Part shown: piece by piece, positions 13,029 through 26,661 of the stretch
How the letters are laid out: every line of letters begins with the position of its first letter
How positions within the stretch are numbered: position 1 is the first letter of the stretch
DNA from: Daphnia carinata
Taxonomy: Eukaryota; Arthropoda; Branchiopoda; Diplostraca; Daphniidae
Assembly (NCBI RefSeq): GCF_022539665.2
Contig: NC_081340.1
Location: forward strand, 8,121,357 to 8,185,356
Direction of reading: 5' to 3'
Length of the DNA stretch: 64,000 nt
Made by a program: the position numbers and the translations under genes
Notes under the pieces: generated by a model
Told to the model about the DNA's origin: nothing
The model's input: the letters and a program-made list of their open reading frames with translations, nothing else
Database searches by the model: none

Positions 13029-15193
13029 CAATGATTTCGTAACATCTTGCATTCGATTTGCGTTCCACAAACGCCGCTCCTACTGCTAACCTGATTAATC
13101 TGATTCACGCTAAACGGAAGGCGCGTGATTTGTTTCATCTGACCGTTGTTGCGATCACGACCAAATTCAGCCATCGATTTCGATCAATTAGGACGCGACC
13201 TTGCACGTCGCGATTTCAATTCGAGATGTGCGATTAACTAACGCCACGTCTTCACGCGCCACACATAAATGAGCAGTCGTTTCTTAATTGAGAAGCAAAT
13301 TCTTGAAAATAGAGAAAGTCGCCGAGGGCTGAATCGATCGTGATGGTCGCTGCGACCATTCGATTTCGTCCGTTTTCCTATTCGAGGACTAGTTAGCTCC
13401 GCAAGCAAAACAGAGTAAAAATACGCTGCGATAATTAATATTCATTATTTATGATGATTTGATCTTCGTGCGAATGTTCACGGTCGGTGACAGGAAAGTC
13501 GGACGCATAGGAAAAAAAAAAAAAAAACGAATCTCATTACGTCGAGGACAAGGACGATTCTCTGTTGCAATTACGGGTGAGCAGAAAGGAAAGACCAGAA
13601 AAGTGTACAAAGTCATAACACAACTATAGAATCGTAAAGAATAAGAGAGAAAAAAAGAGATAAGAATCTTCTACGGATGGGAAAATAGAAAAAAAAAACA
13701 AAAAAAAAAAACAAAAACGAATGAGCAAGCGGAGCGACAATTGCCATCGTATACTCAGTAGCATCGAAAGTGGAGGGCGTACACGCGCTTACCATTCGTT
13801 CAATCGAGACAATTGTGTGACCGGATCCAAATTTGTTTTGGTTTTTTATTATTACTTTTAGAGGACGTTTGAGTGACCAAAATTGAGAAATTTGGCAGGA
13901 CAACGGAATGTAATGGGCTGTTTATCGTACGCGTTTCGCTACGTAATGTTCAAAAACAATCACAAAAACACGAAACAAATGAGAAAAAGAAAGAAAGAAA
14001 GAAAGAAAAAAAAAGAAAAAAAAAAAAAAGCAAATGTGTGTCAAAAAGAAAAGAGGCAACAACTTGCGAGCAGTTTACGCTGGAGACGACCGCGAAAAAG
14101 AAAAAGAAAAATTCACACAGGCGAGTCCCTATCGATTGTCTCCACACCTGCACAGCCATCGCGTATTGACGAGAAGAGCAAAAATTGAAATAAACTGAAA
14201 AGAGGTTAGTGGAACTGTTGGCTTTTTTTTTGTTTTTGTTTTTGTTTTTTTTTTTGCTAGCGGGGCCTAGGAGGACGTGCGTAAAAATGTCGTGACGATG
14301 TCATCTCCAAACTGCAGGACAACTCGAGTGCCTTCTTTTCCCGCCAAACTCATTCGTCTCCAAACTTGACGAGTCCTACTCCTTTGATTTATTGATTTAT
14401 TTTTTTTTTTTTTTGTTGTTGTTGTTGTTGTTGAAATCAAGTAGAAGGAAAAACGTGACAAACGAGGCGACTGTTTACGGCGAAAGGAGAAAGAAAACGG
14501 CAAAGCATCGACATCCTTTTCTTCTGTCCCCCCCCGCAGCGAGAAAAAGAAAATGAAGCATTTTCTTTCCTCCTCATTTGAGGAGGCGGTCACATTGGCC
14601 AGACACTCATGGAAAAAAAAAAGCATACCATCTGGTCCACTGCGTTATTTCATTTCACGGATACATCTCGACGTAACATGGTATTATACCTTTACAAAGG
14701 CCCCCCCCACCCTTATTTTGGCCTGAAATTCTTTTTTTTTTTATTAAACTGCATTTTTCATCCAACTTCTGCAACCTGATGCTACGGCATCGGTCGTAAA
14801 GCCCCAACACTTTTCTTTCGATTCTTCTACCCGTCTGTTTAGTTAAACACACAGGCAGCATCGCCGATATTGAAGAGAGAAGGAGGCGAAACCAGAAAAA
14901 AAATCCAACGCCCGCAAATATAAAAAAAAAAAAAAAAAAACCAAAAACTAAACCCGCTCTAGTCCAGGTGAGTTTATTTTTTCTTTTTCGCTTCTGGTCT
15001 TCCATCCCGATCTGCCCATTCCAAACCATAGCCTCTTGTAGGTACCAGCACTGGCCACCTGCTTTCGCTGTTCTCCCGTTACCGCTCCGACCGCTACCAA
15101 TCCCGCCCCTCTGTCGCTGTCGTCGGCCCAACAGAACAGACACAATGCGCGATCCTCTCCCCCCCCTCCCCCTCCCTCCTTCTCCCCAACTAG

Positions 15194-15201
15194 TATATAT
15201 A
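15194..15201 (+). promoter_or_regulatory. Probable TATA box of peroxidase B
   Basis: TATATATA followed by AGAGAAAGAG. A start about 30 bp downstream (near 15225-15230) would give a 5' leader of roughly 255 nt to the proposed ATG at 15484. Confidence 0.45.
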
Positions 15202-15483
15202 GAGAAAGAGTGTAAGGTAGAGCGTCTTGCAGTGTGAAATAAGACGCCAAACGACGTTGAATGGTGTTCCGTGGACGCACTCGACTCGTCTCAACTTCAT
15301 CTCGTCACTAGTTTCTTTCCCTTTATTGCATTTCTCGAATTCGCACACCATTTCAAGAGTCCAAAATAGCAAACGGTGCTGCAACTGATTTCGATTACAA
15401 AAACCAACAAGAGTGATCCCGCTTCATTTTTTTTTTTGCGCTTCATCGCGGCGACGGTTTCAAGTGACAACCCGTGAATCGTC

Positions 15484-16303
15484 ATGGCAAACGGGTAAGT
15501 CATGCTCTCCTCCATTATCTCGGTTATTAAAAAGGCAACTGTTTTGTATTTTTGAGCGACATCTTTAAGGAAGACACGGCAAGCGATTATGACGTACGAA
15601 AAGAATTTCCTGTATTTAGTTCGCGTGTGGTAAAGAAACGAACATCGGTTAACTGGCCAACTGGCCTACATCGTCCTGGCATTCATATTCAGTCTAATAT
15701 GAAAGATGGGCACCCCCCCCCCCCCTCACAACAGCGCTTTTATATGCGAATCGCTTCTCATTGGGATACATAACAGTTGGCTCTTTAAACTTGCCCCGAG
15801 TCCTAACAGCTCACGCTAATTATGCTTTCCTGTTAGACGCATCAAAATAGCCGAGGTATTTCCCCTTTTCTCTAGTTTTTCGGTTGCCAAAGTGTCGCTT
15901 CTAGGATTGCTTCACTTCAATTGCGTCAAATAATAAAGAACCTGTCAAAACTCACGTGAATGACACGTCAGCTTCTTTTTTAAAAAAAAAAAAAAAAAAA
16001 AAAGGACGGGAGGGGGGGGGGGAGAGTAAAAAATAAAAATTGGCAAAAACAAATCTAAATAAAACTCTAGTCGTGGCTAAACAATTAAATTGTGCTCCAT
16101 TGCGTGCGCGTTGTTATCAATCGCTATAACAAGCCACAAAAAGAAATAGAAAAAAAAGGAAAGCTGGATCAATCAAAAAATGTTGCTATTCTTGGCTGTG
16201 CTCCTCAAAGCGGACGACCAAAAGCGCAAAAGAAACGAAGGTAAATGAGGTGTGGAATACGATTATGATTATAGTGCGGGTGAAAACAAGGGAAACCCTT
16301 CAC

Positions 16304-16350
<47 letters not shown>

Positions 16351-17430
16351 AATAAATAAATGAGAAGCACAGGGGCTTTTCGTGTAGTTATTGAATTGCT
16401 ATCCATGTTTTTTGTTTTTTCTTCTCTTCTTTATACGTGAGAGGGGAGAACGAGATCATCAAGACTTTTCCACAGGTGTTGGATTTCTCCAAAGAAAAGA
16501 GGCAAGAAAAAAAACAGAAAACAAAAAAAAAAAAAAATAATAACAATAATAATAATTGGGCCCCACATAATATTGCGGGATGGAACACAAGTGTGCTGTT
16601 GCACATCGGGAACGGATTGTGTTTCTCTTGTCCCAGAGAGAAAACACTTGCCGAAAAGAAATAAAAAGACAAAAAAAAAAAAAAAAAAAAGACAAAAAAA
16701 AGTAGGTCCGCATATTCCAAACTTCTTCAACAGGGAAATAACAAAAATACTATTAAAAAAGAAAGAAAGAAAAAGAGTTAACGGAAAAACAGCTAGAAGC
16801 AAATCTCGTTACCACTATGATTTGTCTACGAGCAAGAGGCCAGCCAAATATCGCCCAACGGGGCGATGAGGCACCGTACGAAAACGAACGACCCAGCGGA
16901 AAAAAAAAAAGAGTCCGCTGGCCACATTTCGGCTAACAAATCAACGCCATCGAACATCGTGTCGTAAATAACACGTTATTTCGGCGTAGGGGGGGGGGGG
17001 GGGGGGCAGAGGCGTTTCACTCGAAAGATTGGCTAAATGGCGATCACAATATATCTTCTTTCTAATTCTCATTTTTAACTCCCAATTCTCTTTCTATTGT
17101 TCCCCTCGTTTTGTTTTTTCTATCTCACTTTTTATGACTACGATCGCGATTCTGTACATATTTGGTTTTTCGACGTCTATCAACAAGTAGCAGCACATTC
17201 CAGCAACGGCAGCAGACGCTACGCTGGGTCTTTGGGTTCTTGCTGATGGGAGCGATGGCCGCCATGGCCCAACCGCCTTTCCAGCCCAAACACAATTTCG
17301 GTAGATTACCGCAGCAACAGTTGCAGCAAGTGGGACCCAAATGCGCCCTCGTCGTACCTAAAGGCCACGGGTAAGATATCGCGTCGTACCAGCTGTTCAA
17401 ATGAAAAATCTAGTGTATTTTTTTACTTCT

Positions 17431-17465
<35 letters not shown>

Positions 17466-19311
17466 CTTGTTTTGGTTTTGGTTTTCCGACATCAATTTGA
17501 TGTGTCGCTATTTTGATTTTGTCACGTCCGCAGGGAAAGTTGCATCACGATCGAATCAATCAACCGGGCATTCAACAAAGCTTCAAAGGAATTCCGGCTA
17601 GTCGAATCAAGAGAGGAAACGTACAACGAACAACTGGCTGAAACTCTAATCGAAACAAGTCGCTTGCTGTCCTTAGAGTAAATTTTAAACAAAATTTCCA
17701 GCACGAAAAATAATGACTTGCAATCATTCATGATTTCTCGTTTTTTTTGTTTGTTTTTTTTTTTTTTTGTTTTGCAGGCATAAATTAGAGACGGACGAGA
17801 TTCAAGCGGCATTGCCATTGATCGATATTTTCAAAACGAGCATCGCCCGCTTTTGCCCCAAACCGACAAAATGCGAAGCCAGGCGATTCCGAAACTACGA
17901 CGGAATGTGCAACAACTTAGAGAATCCCAACTGGGGCGCCATTTCGGCCCCTTTCCGCCACCTTCTGCCTCCCGACTACGCCGACGGTATTTTTCTTTTT
18001 CCATTTGTCCTCCGCGGTCATTGGCAATTAACAGTTGAAATCAAACAAACGCCGAATAATCGTGCAAAATGCAGACATCAGCATGCCGCGCATTTCAGTC
18101 ACCGGAGAACAGCTGCCCACGGCCCGTTACATTTCGTCCACCATCCACCGCGATCTCGGCTATCACGATCACGCCGTCACCGTCTTCCTTCCGGCTTTCG
18201 GTCAGCTCATCGATCACGACATGGCCGCCGGAGCTGAAACGAAAGGTATGCGTTTCTTGCTTCACGCACGTTTCAATGTCAATCCAGGCGGCAGGGAAAA
18301 TGAAAAAAAAACAAAAAACAAACAAAAAAAAACAAAAAAAAAAAACTCGCCGCTTCACACCTCTGCTTTTAATGCTCTAATTATTAATAATTTATCGACG
18401 AGACACGCGCGCAGACTATTAACTCATGTCGACCATAAGCCGCATGAGCGTTAAAGGCACCCCTTCGCCATCTTTTTTTCTTTTTTTTTTTTTTTTTTTT
18501 TTGCAGCTTTTGCAATTTTCCTAAACACGCTCGACTTCTTGGGATAATGTGTCCAAATGAGTCAGATCAAACTTTCACTGCACCCGCCATCCGTGTGGTT
18601 GGCAGTGGATGGCCTCGCGCACGATCGTCATGAATCCCCAACTCCCGTTTCAAAAATTTCTCGTGACGGCGCGACGAGAAGCAGAGTAAATCCTGAGAAC
18701 ACCATAAATTAACGATCGCAGTTGTTTTACTTCAATTCAATGCGTGAGATGTAAACCAAACGATGACGAAACAAGGTTTACATCGGAGTCAAAACGAGTG
18801 CGAGGGAAAAAAAAACAAAAATTAAAAAACGAAAGGCCATTATAAAAATAACGAATTCAAATGGCGGAAAGTGATTCGATGTCAACGCCGTTTCGTTTTC
18901 TGACCTTGCCCTTACGAAAGAGATCCAACTTTTATTTTAAGATCGTCTCTCTAAATTCTAGTCAGGCGATTCATTTAAAACCACTAAAAAGAATCAGACA
19001 GCTGAATTGCGTCCAGTTGGTAATGCCGTTTCACAATTATCACCGTACGTTTCATTTAAAAGTGGCCTCACAATTCAAACGAAAGAAGAAAAACAAAAAC
19101 AAGAAGGCGAAGGTCACTGCTTCAATCCCCAATTATTCCAACAACAGCAACACTAAAATCCGACTTTGCATTTTAGATGGCCAATTTCGGAAAATAAAAA
19201 AAAAATAAAAAAAAAAAGCTTTTAAAGAGATAGTTTCGTGAATTGACATCTTTCCTCATTTCACTTGCGCCATGACTCGATGACGCAATTGGTCCAATTT
19301 AAAACATACCC

Positions 19312-19351
<40 letters not shown>

Positions 19352-22300
19352 GTACGCAATTGATCGATAAGAATTCCATTTGCCAAAATAGATCCGAGGA
19401 CGAATGCCGAGCCAAAGTGCTGTGACGTGTCTCCCGATCGGCGTCATCCAGCCTGTTGGCCCATCGACATCCCAGCCAACGACCCGTTCTATTCGCTCTT
19501 TGGCCGCCGCTGCTTGGAATTCGTGCGCTCAGCCAGCGGATTGAAAGACAAGTGCAAATTGGGACCGCGCGCCACCTACAACACGGTGACGAGCGTCCTG
19601 GACGCCGGCTTCGTCTACGGCACGAACAAGGAGACGGCGCACAAGTTGCGCACCTTCCGCGGCGGCTCGCTCACCTCCAACCCGGCGCTGCGCAACTTGG
19701 GCCTGAAGGATCTCTTGCCGGCGAGAAGGGAAAACCCCGACCAAAACTGCAAACGGCCCAGCGGCGACATCTATTGTTTCGAAGCAGGTGATGCGCGAGT
19801 CAATCAACAAGTCATGTTGGTCACTCTGCACACCATTTTCTTGCGCGAACACAACCGCATCGCCGCCCAATTGGCCAAAATCAATTCGCACTGGGACGAT
19901 GAAAGAATTTTCCAGGTAATCGACACATTGACGCCATGCCCCACCACCTTTAAGTCTACTATTTTAAAGCCAAATAAAAAAAATAAAAAAAAAATAAATA
20001 ATAATAATAATAACAAAATTTTTACGTCGTACGCAGGAAACGAGGCACATCATCGCTGCTTACGTTCAACACATCACCTACAACGAATTCCTGCCTATGG
20101 TGCTGGGCAAAGACATTATGGCAGACTACGGCCTGCTCCTCGATAAAGACGTACGTTCGCCTACAATCAAATCCAATCAAGTCACAATATAAGGCAATGA
20201 TAAAAAGCGCCTGATTTGATTATAGGGTCTGTCGTCCGGTTACAACCCGAAAATAAATCCCAATCTCCCCTCGTCGTTCCACGCAGCCGCTTTCCGCTTC
20301 GGACACTCGGTCCTACCCTCCCAGATTGAACAGTGGAGCGTCACCCACAAGCACGTCGGATCACGCAGGCTGAGCGAATTGTTCAACCGGCCGTTCGACA
20401 TGTACCAGGGAGGAGTGACCGATCGCTACATTTCCGGATTCATGAACCAAGTGGCGCAAGCTGTCGACGACGCCATGACCGAAGAGTTGACCAATCATCT
20501 GTTCGCAGAGCCCCTCAAGAGCTTCGGAGCCGACTTGGCATCGCTCAACATGCAACGCGGCAGGGACCACGGGTTGCCGTCGTACAACGCCTACCGCGAA
20601 TACTGCGGACTGCGACGTGCCCATCACTGGGACGACCTGGCCGGCGTCTTCACCAACGACACGCTGCAAAAATACGCAAGAACCTACGCCAGTCCGGACG
20701 ACATCGATCTGTGGTCAGCCGGAATCTCTGAACGACCCTTGCCCGGTAGTATGGTCGGCCCCGTTTTCGGCTGCATTATGGGAGAGACGTTTAAAAGCTT
20801 GCGTTATGGCGACAGATTCTGGTACGAAAATGGAGGCTGGCCGAGTTCATTCACGCCAGGTAAAATTCACTTTTAAAATCCAATTGCAATTAAAAAAAAA
20901 AAAAATGATCGACGCTTCATTTTTGTCCCGAACGCAGAGCAAGTGAACGAAATTCGACGAATCAAACTGTCCAGACTCGTATGCGACAACGGTGATCGTA
21001 TCGAAACTGCTCAAGTCTACGTAATGGTTCTACCCGATCCACAAATGTAAGTTGAAAACCTCCACTCGTTGCGATTGGTTTGTTTACGTTTGACTTTAGC
21101 AAAGTTAAAAGGGAAGGCGGCGATGAATGGATTTTCAAATTATCGCGCCGTTTTTAATCTATCGTCGAACCCCACGCCGCCATCTTTTGGCGTTAGTTCA
21201 AAGTTCGAAGAACAAACAGACAGGAAAAAATCAGTCATTCAAATCGTTGGCGCGTTTCTGTTTCAAATTTTCCCTCTCGAGGCGAGGAGTCGCATCTTAC
21301 AAGTGTCACGCAGGTAGCGGTAGAAAAGAACACACTGGGGAAAGGGGGGGGGGAAGACTCACTGGGGAAGACTCATCAGTTAAAAGAGAAATTTCACTAA
21401 AGGGGACTTCCCAAACATTTGGCAAAGGTAGTGACCTATCAATTTCAACAAAAGTAAAGAACGAATGTTGCGAAAACGCTGGCATCGGACAACTTTCACT
21501 GAGAGTTGTACGCGAATAGGAACACCTTCACATTGTCTTTGCCGTCAAGAAACGGATTACGAAGACGGAACTCGACGATCAGTGAATCAACAAAAGTGAA
21601 GGTATCTCTTCGGTAGAAAACGAAATGAGCATGACCAACAAGAGCATAAACTAGGGTAGCTGATTGAAATGCAACGTTAGATAACGGCGATTGAGAAAAG
21701 AAAAAAAAAGATAAGGAAAACCAGTTTTGGAGGGAGCCAATAAAAAGCCCGAAACGGGACGTGTAACTGATCATTGTCGAACACAAAATCCGATCTGAAG
21801 TTGGATGCCAATAAAACGCAGCGAAAGTAGAACGCGCAATCGTATCAAGAGCAACGCGATATGCATCACACAACACAGCAGAGCGTAGACCAGAAAAATG
21901 CATTCAATTAGATCAGTCGCTGGCGAGTGGATGGATATCCACCCACTCGGAGCAGTCCAAACAACGCAAAGTATTTCTATTTCGGTTTTTTTTTTTTTGT
22001 TTTGTTTTTTTGTTTTGTTTTTTTGTTTTGTTTTTTCATTTCTGACAAGGTCGTCTCAGCCGCAAACGTCTTTTGTCGACCTATTACAACGGGATTGATA
22101 TAGAAACGTCAACATTCCGTACAGCTACTGACGAGCGCTTTTTAAGCCGATATATAAAAATATTTAGCCCAGATAAGAAAACAAAACAAAAAAATGAGGG
22201 AAAAGAAAAACATAAAAAAAAAAAAAAAAAAAGGAAAAGAATGGCACTACCAGCAACGATTAGAGTTGCGCCACGTGGCTCTACTGCAGCCACGTACAGC

Positions 22301-22443
22301 CTTGAAATAGTATGGCGTCACTCGACCTTATTTAGTCGTCTCCATTCGACTTTTATCTCAAAGTTGACGATCAACACATAACTCCAAGCCTTTGAAAAAT
22401 CGAAATAGCTCTGTACTTTGCCAAATCCCTCCCACCCCCACAC

Positions 22444-22475
<32 letters not shown>

Positions 22476-22873
22476 CAGGTTTTATTAAAAGATAGCCAAT
22501 CTCATCCGTGAACTACGTAACGGCGCTAGAATTCTTTCTGCAATTTAAATTTTAACACCATTTTTTTTTTCGTTTTGTTTTGACGGACTTCAGTAACCCG
22601 AGAGTGCCTTGCAAAAGCTCCGTGCTACCCCGCTTGAACTTGGAATTATGGCGGGAATCGAAAGGAAAGCCCAATGTCAAGAATCCGCAATTTGCGCCAC
22701 CGACCGCTCCCGGACCATTCGCCGGAGGCTTCAATAGCGTACGTTTCATTTCGTTATTTCTAGATGCTGCAGAACGTCTGTACTTCAAATGTTCGGCCGA
22801 TAACTTTTCCTTTTGGAACATTCGGAATGCATAGGTGCCAACACTGTTCAACAACCCACGGCCTTTCTTCTAA
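15484..22873 (+). CDS. Peroxidase B: secreted heme peroxidase, peroxinectin/chorion-peroxidase-like
   Basis: Second tandem heme peroxidase. Exons: 15484-15494, 17191-17370, 17534-17677, 17778-17986, 18075-18245, 19392-19915, 20037-20150, 20226-20859, 20938-21046, 22594-22738, 22835-22873; 759 aa. Exon 1 (MANG, donor GTAAGT) joins in phase 2 to the exon encoding the hydrophobic signal [17 protein letters not shown]. The exact acceptor at 17190/17191 is uncertain, since several AGs lie close together. Catalytic residues by homology to myeloperoxidase: Gln225/Asp228/His229 (FGQLIDHD), Arg374 (GDARVNQQ), His478 (FRFGHSVLP) and Asn559 (NMQRGRDHG). Two introns found in A are absent (inside GCAGGTGATGCGC and at the EELTNH boundary). 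The C-terminus after RLNLELWRE extends through a Gly/Pro-rich stretch; splicing 22739-22834 gives the end [12 protein letters not shown], whereas retention gives a different 32-residue end. Confidence 0.86.
16305..16348 (+). repeat. Poly(A) tract, 44 bp
   Basis: The longest homopolymer seen in the window, followed by short AAAT units, in the first intron of peroxidase B. Confidence 0.95.
16989..17006 (+). repeat. Poly(G) tract, 18 bp
   Basis: Uninterrupted G run in the first intron of peroxidase B. A run this long could fold as a G-quadruplex and is prone to sequencing error. Confidence 0.9.
17433..17465 (+). repeat. Poly(T) tract, 33 bp
   Basis: T run in intron 2 of peroxidase B, upstream of the acceptor at 17533. 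Confidence 0.95.
22444..22472 (+). repeat. Poly(A) tract, 29 bp
   Basis: A run in the long 1.5 kb intron before the penultimate exon of peroxidase B. Confidence 0.95.
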
Positions 22874-24403
22874 TAATTGACCCGAAAACAAAGGAGCGGA
22901 GATGCGCATATCAAATCAACAAAACGCGACACGGCAAAGAAGAGAAACATCGAGTGAAATGAAGCAGCCCCTCCGTCGTTAGAGCCATCCAGTATACGAG
23001 TAAAAAATTCGGATCGGGGAAAGAAATGAAAGGGAAGAAGAAAAAAAAAACAGAGCGTTGATGAGAAACAAATTTAAAAATATAAGAATTAAAGAAAAAA
23101 AAAGTTTACGGATTAAAAAAAAACAAACCGTTAAAAAAAAAAATTTACCAATGGGGTTTCGTATAGATTATATCGTGTATGATTTTTAAATAGCTATATT
23201 CTCTTGGATGAACTTTTAACACATTTCCTTTTTTTTTCGGTCGTTTTTTTTTCTTTTCCTTTGTCAATGGGGATTCCTTCATCCCAATTTGTTTTTTGTT
23301 TTTTTCCCGTTTCAAAACCAATGCCACAATTTCTATCATTTTTCATTTTTCTATTCTTTTCGTTAACGTTTAAAATTCAATTTTCGTTGTTGTTGTTTAA
23401 CTCCCCCCCCCCTCCCCCCAATGAGTCTGCAAAGCCAACGCGAAACGATCAAACAACAATAGACCATAGCCGTATATCTCCACTTGGATCCCATCTCTTC
23501 CTCGCTTTTGGTCTGCAATGATTCGGCATCAATTCACGATGGCCACGTTTCTCCAGTTTGTTTCGTCTCTCTTTTTGCTTTAGACAGGGGGCTTGGCTAA
23601 AGGCTGCCGCCACTTGACTAAAGGAAAACGGGATTTTGCATGGAAACTTAATCTAACAAGTAAAAGAGACTCCACTTCTGATAAAAACAACAAAAGGGCC
23701 TCCCTGTTTTCTTTGTTTTTTTTTCTCCCCATTTTTGGTTTTGAAACGGAATATTTTTTAAATTAAAGTTTTTTTTTTAATTGTTTCTCTTCTCTGTCAA
23801 AATATTTAAAAAGAAAAAAGTGGAAAAAAAAGATTTAAAAAAAAATGACGTATTAATATGACGGATTGGTTTCATCGTTTTCTCCCTTAAAACAAAAAAA
23901 AAAAGATGTTATTCAATTTTTCATCCGACTTTGTTTGCATGTGTAATCTCGCTGTAATCTCTTTTCGTCGGTGAACGACAGCCGGGCGAAAAGAAAACAA
24001 GAAAGAAAATATATATGCATATTATTATAACGGCGACGTTCTTATTACGGCAAACAGTATGTCATGGCTACAATTGTCAGCCGTTTGAAGCAACGTATAA
24101 ATATGCACCTCTGCTGCGTAGCAGGGAGCGCTTCTAATGCACGGGTAAGTGTGCAAACATTACCACTTGCAAGCAAAAATTAAAAAAAAATGGCTACGCA
24201 GCCGGCCGGTTGGTTTACGTGTTACGGACACGGTAAAGTGAGATAGGAGAGAAGCCACAGACAACAATTAAATCTACCGAACTAATACCAAGTCATAGTA
24301 GCGTATTTGATTGCAGGGAGTTTATCCCACCCCCTCCCCCCCGTCACCATCTTGTTTTGTTTGTTTTGCTTTTTTATTATTATTATTATTATTTACAAGA
24401 AAA

Positions 24404-24404
<1 letters not shown>

Positions 24405-24435
<31 letters not shown>
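24405..24435 (+). repeat. Poly(A) tract, 31 bp
   Basis: A run directly after an (ATT)n repeat in the B-C spacer. Confidence 0.95.
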
Positions 24436-24437
<2 letters not shown>

Positions 24438-26642
24438 AGAAATAAAAAAAAAACCTATCATCCATCGAGGTCGTTCGCCAATTGAGAAAGGCACACACGA
24501 AGTGAGAGAGTGAGAGAGAATGAACAAGAGTTCAGCAGCGGGAGCAACAGGTTTCGGGGCCGTTTGAAAAGGTAAAAGTTGACCCTCATACTGATACTAC
24601 TACACGTAACATTCGCTTTACTCATTCGCGTGCATTCAAGAAACGGCAAAGCTGCAGTCGAAACAGTCCTATGGGTTGAATGGCAAGCGTTTCGACGGCG
24701 CGCATTACGAACGAGAAGCAGAGGCGTCGCAGACATCATTAACTGTCCCATACGGCGATGTTTAAATCGCATTGAAAAGGAGAGGCGTTGATACGAGGAC
24801 AACGTTTAGAGAAACAAGGAGGGTATAATGTCCTTCTCGTACAACATCCAGTCAAAACGAAGAAGATCCTTTTAGCATTCAAAAACAAAAAGGGTAAACA
24901 CGAGCGGATCAATTTAAAAACAATTTCGGCACACTAAAAGTGTAGCGAAGTCTTTGAAATTGAAACGGGCTTTTGCAAATTGACAAAACGCATTGTCCCT
25001 GTTTTCAAACTGATGGCTGATGGCAAGGACCAACACCAAGCTGATACACAGACCGTGCCACATGCATAGACTTTCTCTTTATTTATGCGCCTCGCCTCCA
25101 CCGCCTCCTCCATTCAAAAACCAAAATAAAAAAAAAACCTCCAAACATTGCCTCGAAAAAAAAAAAACAAAAAACAAAAAAGAAAAAAAGAAAAAAAACA
25201 AAAGACGTTTGACCAGAAAACATGCGGGAAAAACACCAGCCAAAACACCGATAAAAACGATTCGCATTACGATGCTAAAAAAAAAAAATACAAGCTGGCT
25301 ATTTTTAAAACACAGAGGTCCGGGCCAGAACGAACGGATGGCTGGAGATGTTTGATTATTTTACTAGGGGTAAAATTATTTCTTTAAAGCAAGATGAGGT
25401 GATTGGGTACCTTGCCAAATAGCGTGTAAATCGATTATAGAAAAACAATTGGGAGATGTCACGCATCCTTTTACGGTTGACAACCCGCAGTTGTCAACTC
25501 GTGGAAATAAAGAAATTCTATAGAAAATCATGACAGCAAAAGAAAACTCTTCATTCCTTGTGTCAATAACATGAACCGGTTAATCGATAAAATAAAAAAA
25601 AAATTGCTTTATTGTTCAATAAAGCAACTCTTTTCCCTCCACTTTCAATCAGCTATAGAAAGTTTAAATGACCAGTTACAAAGACACAATTAAGAAAATT
25701 CCATCAAAAATCATGACATCATCGACGAATATTTGTGTTGCATTTTCAGTGGAATCTTTTGGCTCGCCGAAATGGCGGCCAAATGAAAGACAAAAAAGAA
25801 AACAAGCGGCGGTAGCAACGAAGGCTCTACCGGCATTAAACTTTAGATGGTCCACCCTTCGAGGTATCAAAGGAACAAAGAGGCAAATAGAAAATGACAA
25901 TAAAAACAGAAGAATAGGGAAAAAAAAGGATGGAAAAATAAAGAAACAAATTAAACAATTAACGATAATAACCGCGGTCGTTTCTTTGTTTTTAACACGA
26001 CGTGTGCGAGAGGGGAATTTTGAACGACCGGCGACGTCATCGAATTATGGAAGAAAAGAAAAAAGAACGAAACAAAGTCGGTACAAGGTCGCCGTACTAC
26101 AGTTTGGAGCGACTGGTGGGAGTGGACTGTTGAAATGAGATCAACTTCTTCATTTTCATGGGGTCCTATCAGTTCTAAAAATCCACGCGTAACATGCGAT
26201 CGAAAATAAAAGTTATTTGTACGTGAACTAAATAACTTGTTTCCAATTGTTGAAATGAAAAAAAAAAAAAACAACATGAGAAGATAATAACTGACTATTA
26301 TTGTAGTGTATACCCCAAAAAAAGGCTATAGAAACAACAAGCCAACGGTCCAGTTATGAAAACAAAAGTAAAAGGATGAAAAATAATGAGACTCTATCCC
26401 CAAAAACGGTTCGCCGCGCCACCACAAAGGTCACATCAATTCACACACACAAATAAAAAAAGAAAGAAAGAAAAAAAAAAGCAAACTTGAAAAGAAAGAC
26501 ATTTGGCACTCTATGTAATGCCAAATTGAATGAGATCAAATCTTGGGCGGTGTACTGGACTAGTCCATGTATTGTATGACCGGCACATCTCGGCCAGAAC
26601 AACATACGCACGCAAAAAAAGTTGAGTGGGGTACGCATACAA

Positions 26643-26661
26643 GTGTGTGTGTGTGTGTGTG
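26643..26661 (+). repeat. (TG)n microsatellite
   Basis: About nine TG units in the B-C spacer. Confidence 0.85.

Larger units (their letters stand above)
12285..15190. other. Intergenic spacer between peroxidases A and B
   Basis: No supportable gene. The spacer holds an (AAAT)n repeat, a 36-A tract, many shorter A/T runs and polypurine stretches. Frames such as the one near 14655-15143 on the minus strand have no family resemblance and overlap low-complexity DNA. Confidence 0.5.

Noticed and set aside
14655-15280. Minus-strand frames of 110 and 162 residues in the A-B spacer
   Set aside because: They run through poly(A) and poly(C) stretches, show no recognisable family, and overlap the promoter region of peroxidase B.
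2651-16348. Poly(A) tracts as tails of inserted retroposons (SINE or processed pseudogenes)
   Set aside because: No flanking target-site duplications, reverse-transcriptase remnants or tRNA-like bodies were seen beside the runs I inspected.
25668-26138. 156-residue Lys/Arg-rich plus-strand frame in the B-C spacer
   Set aside because: Composition reflects A-rich DNA; no domain, no splice partners and no start context.
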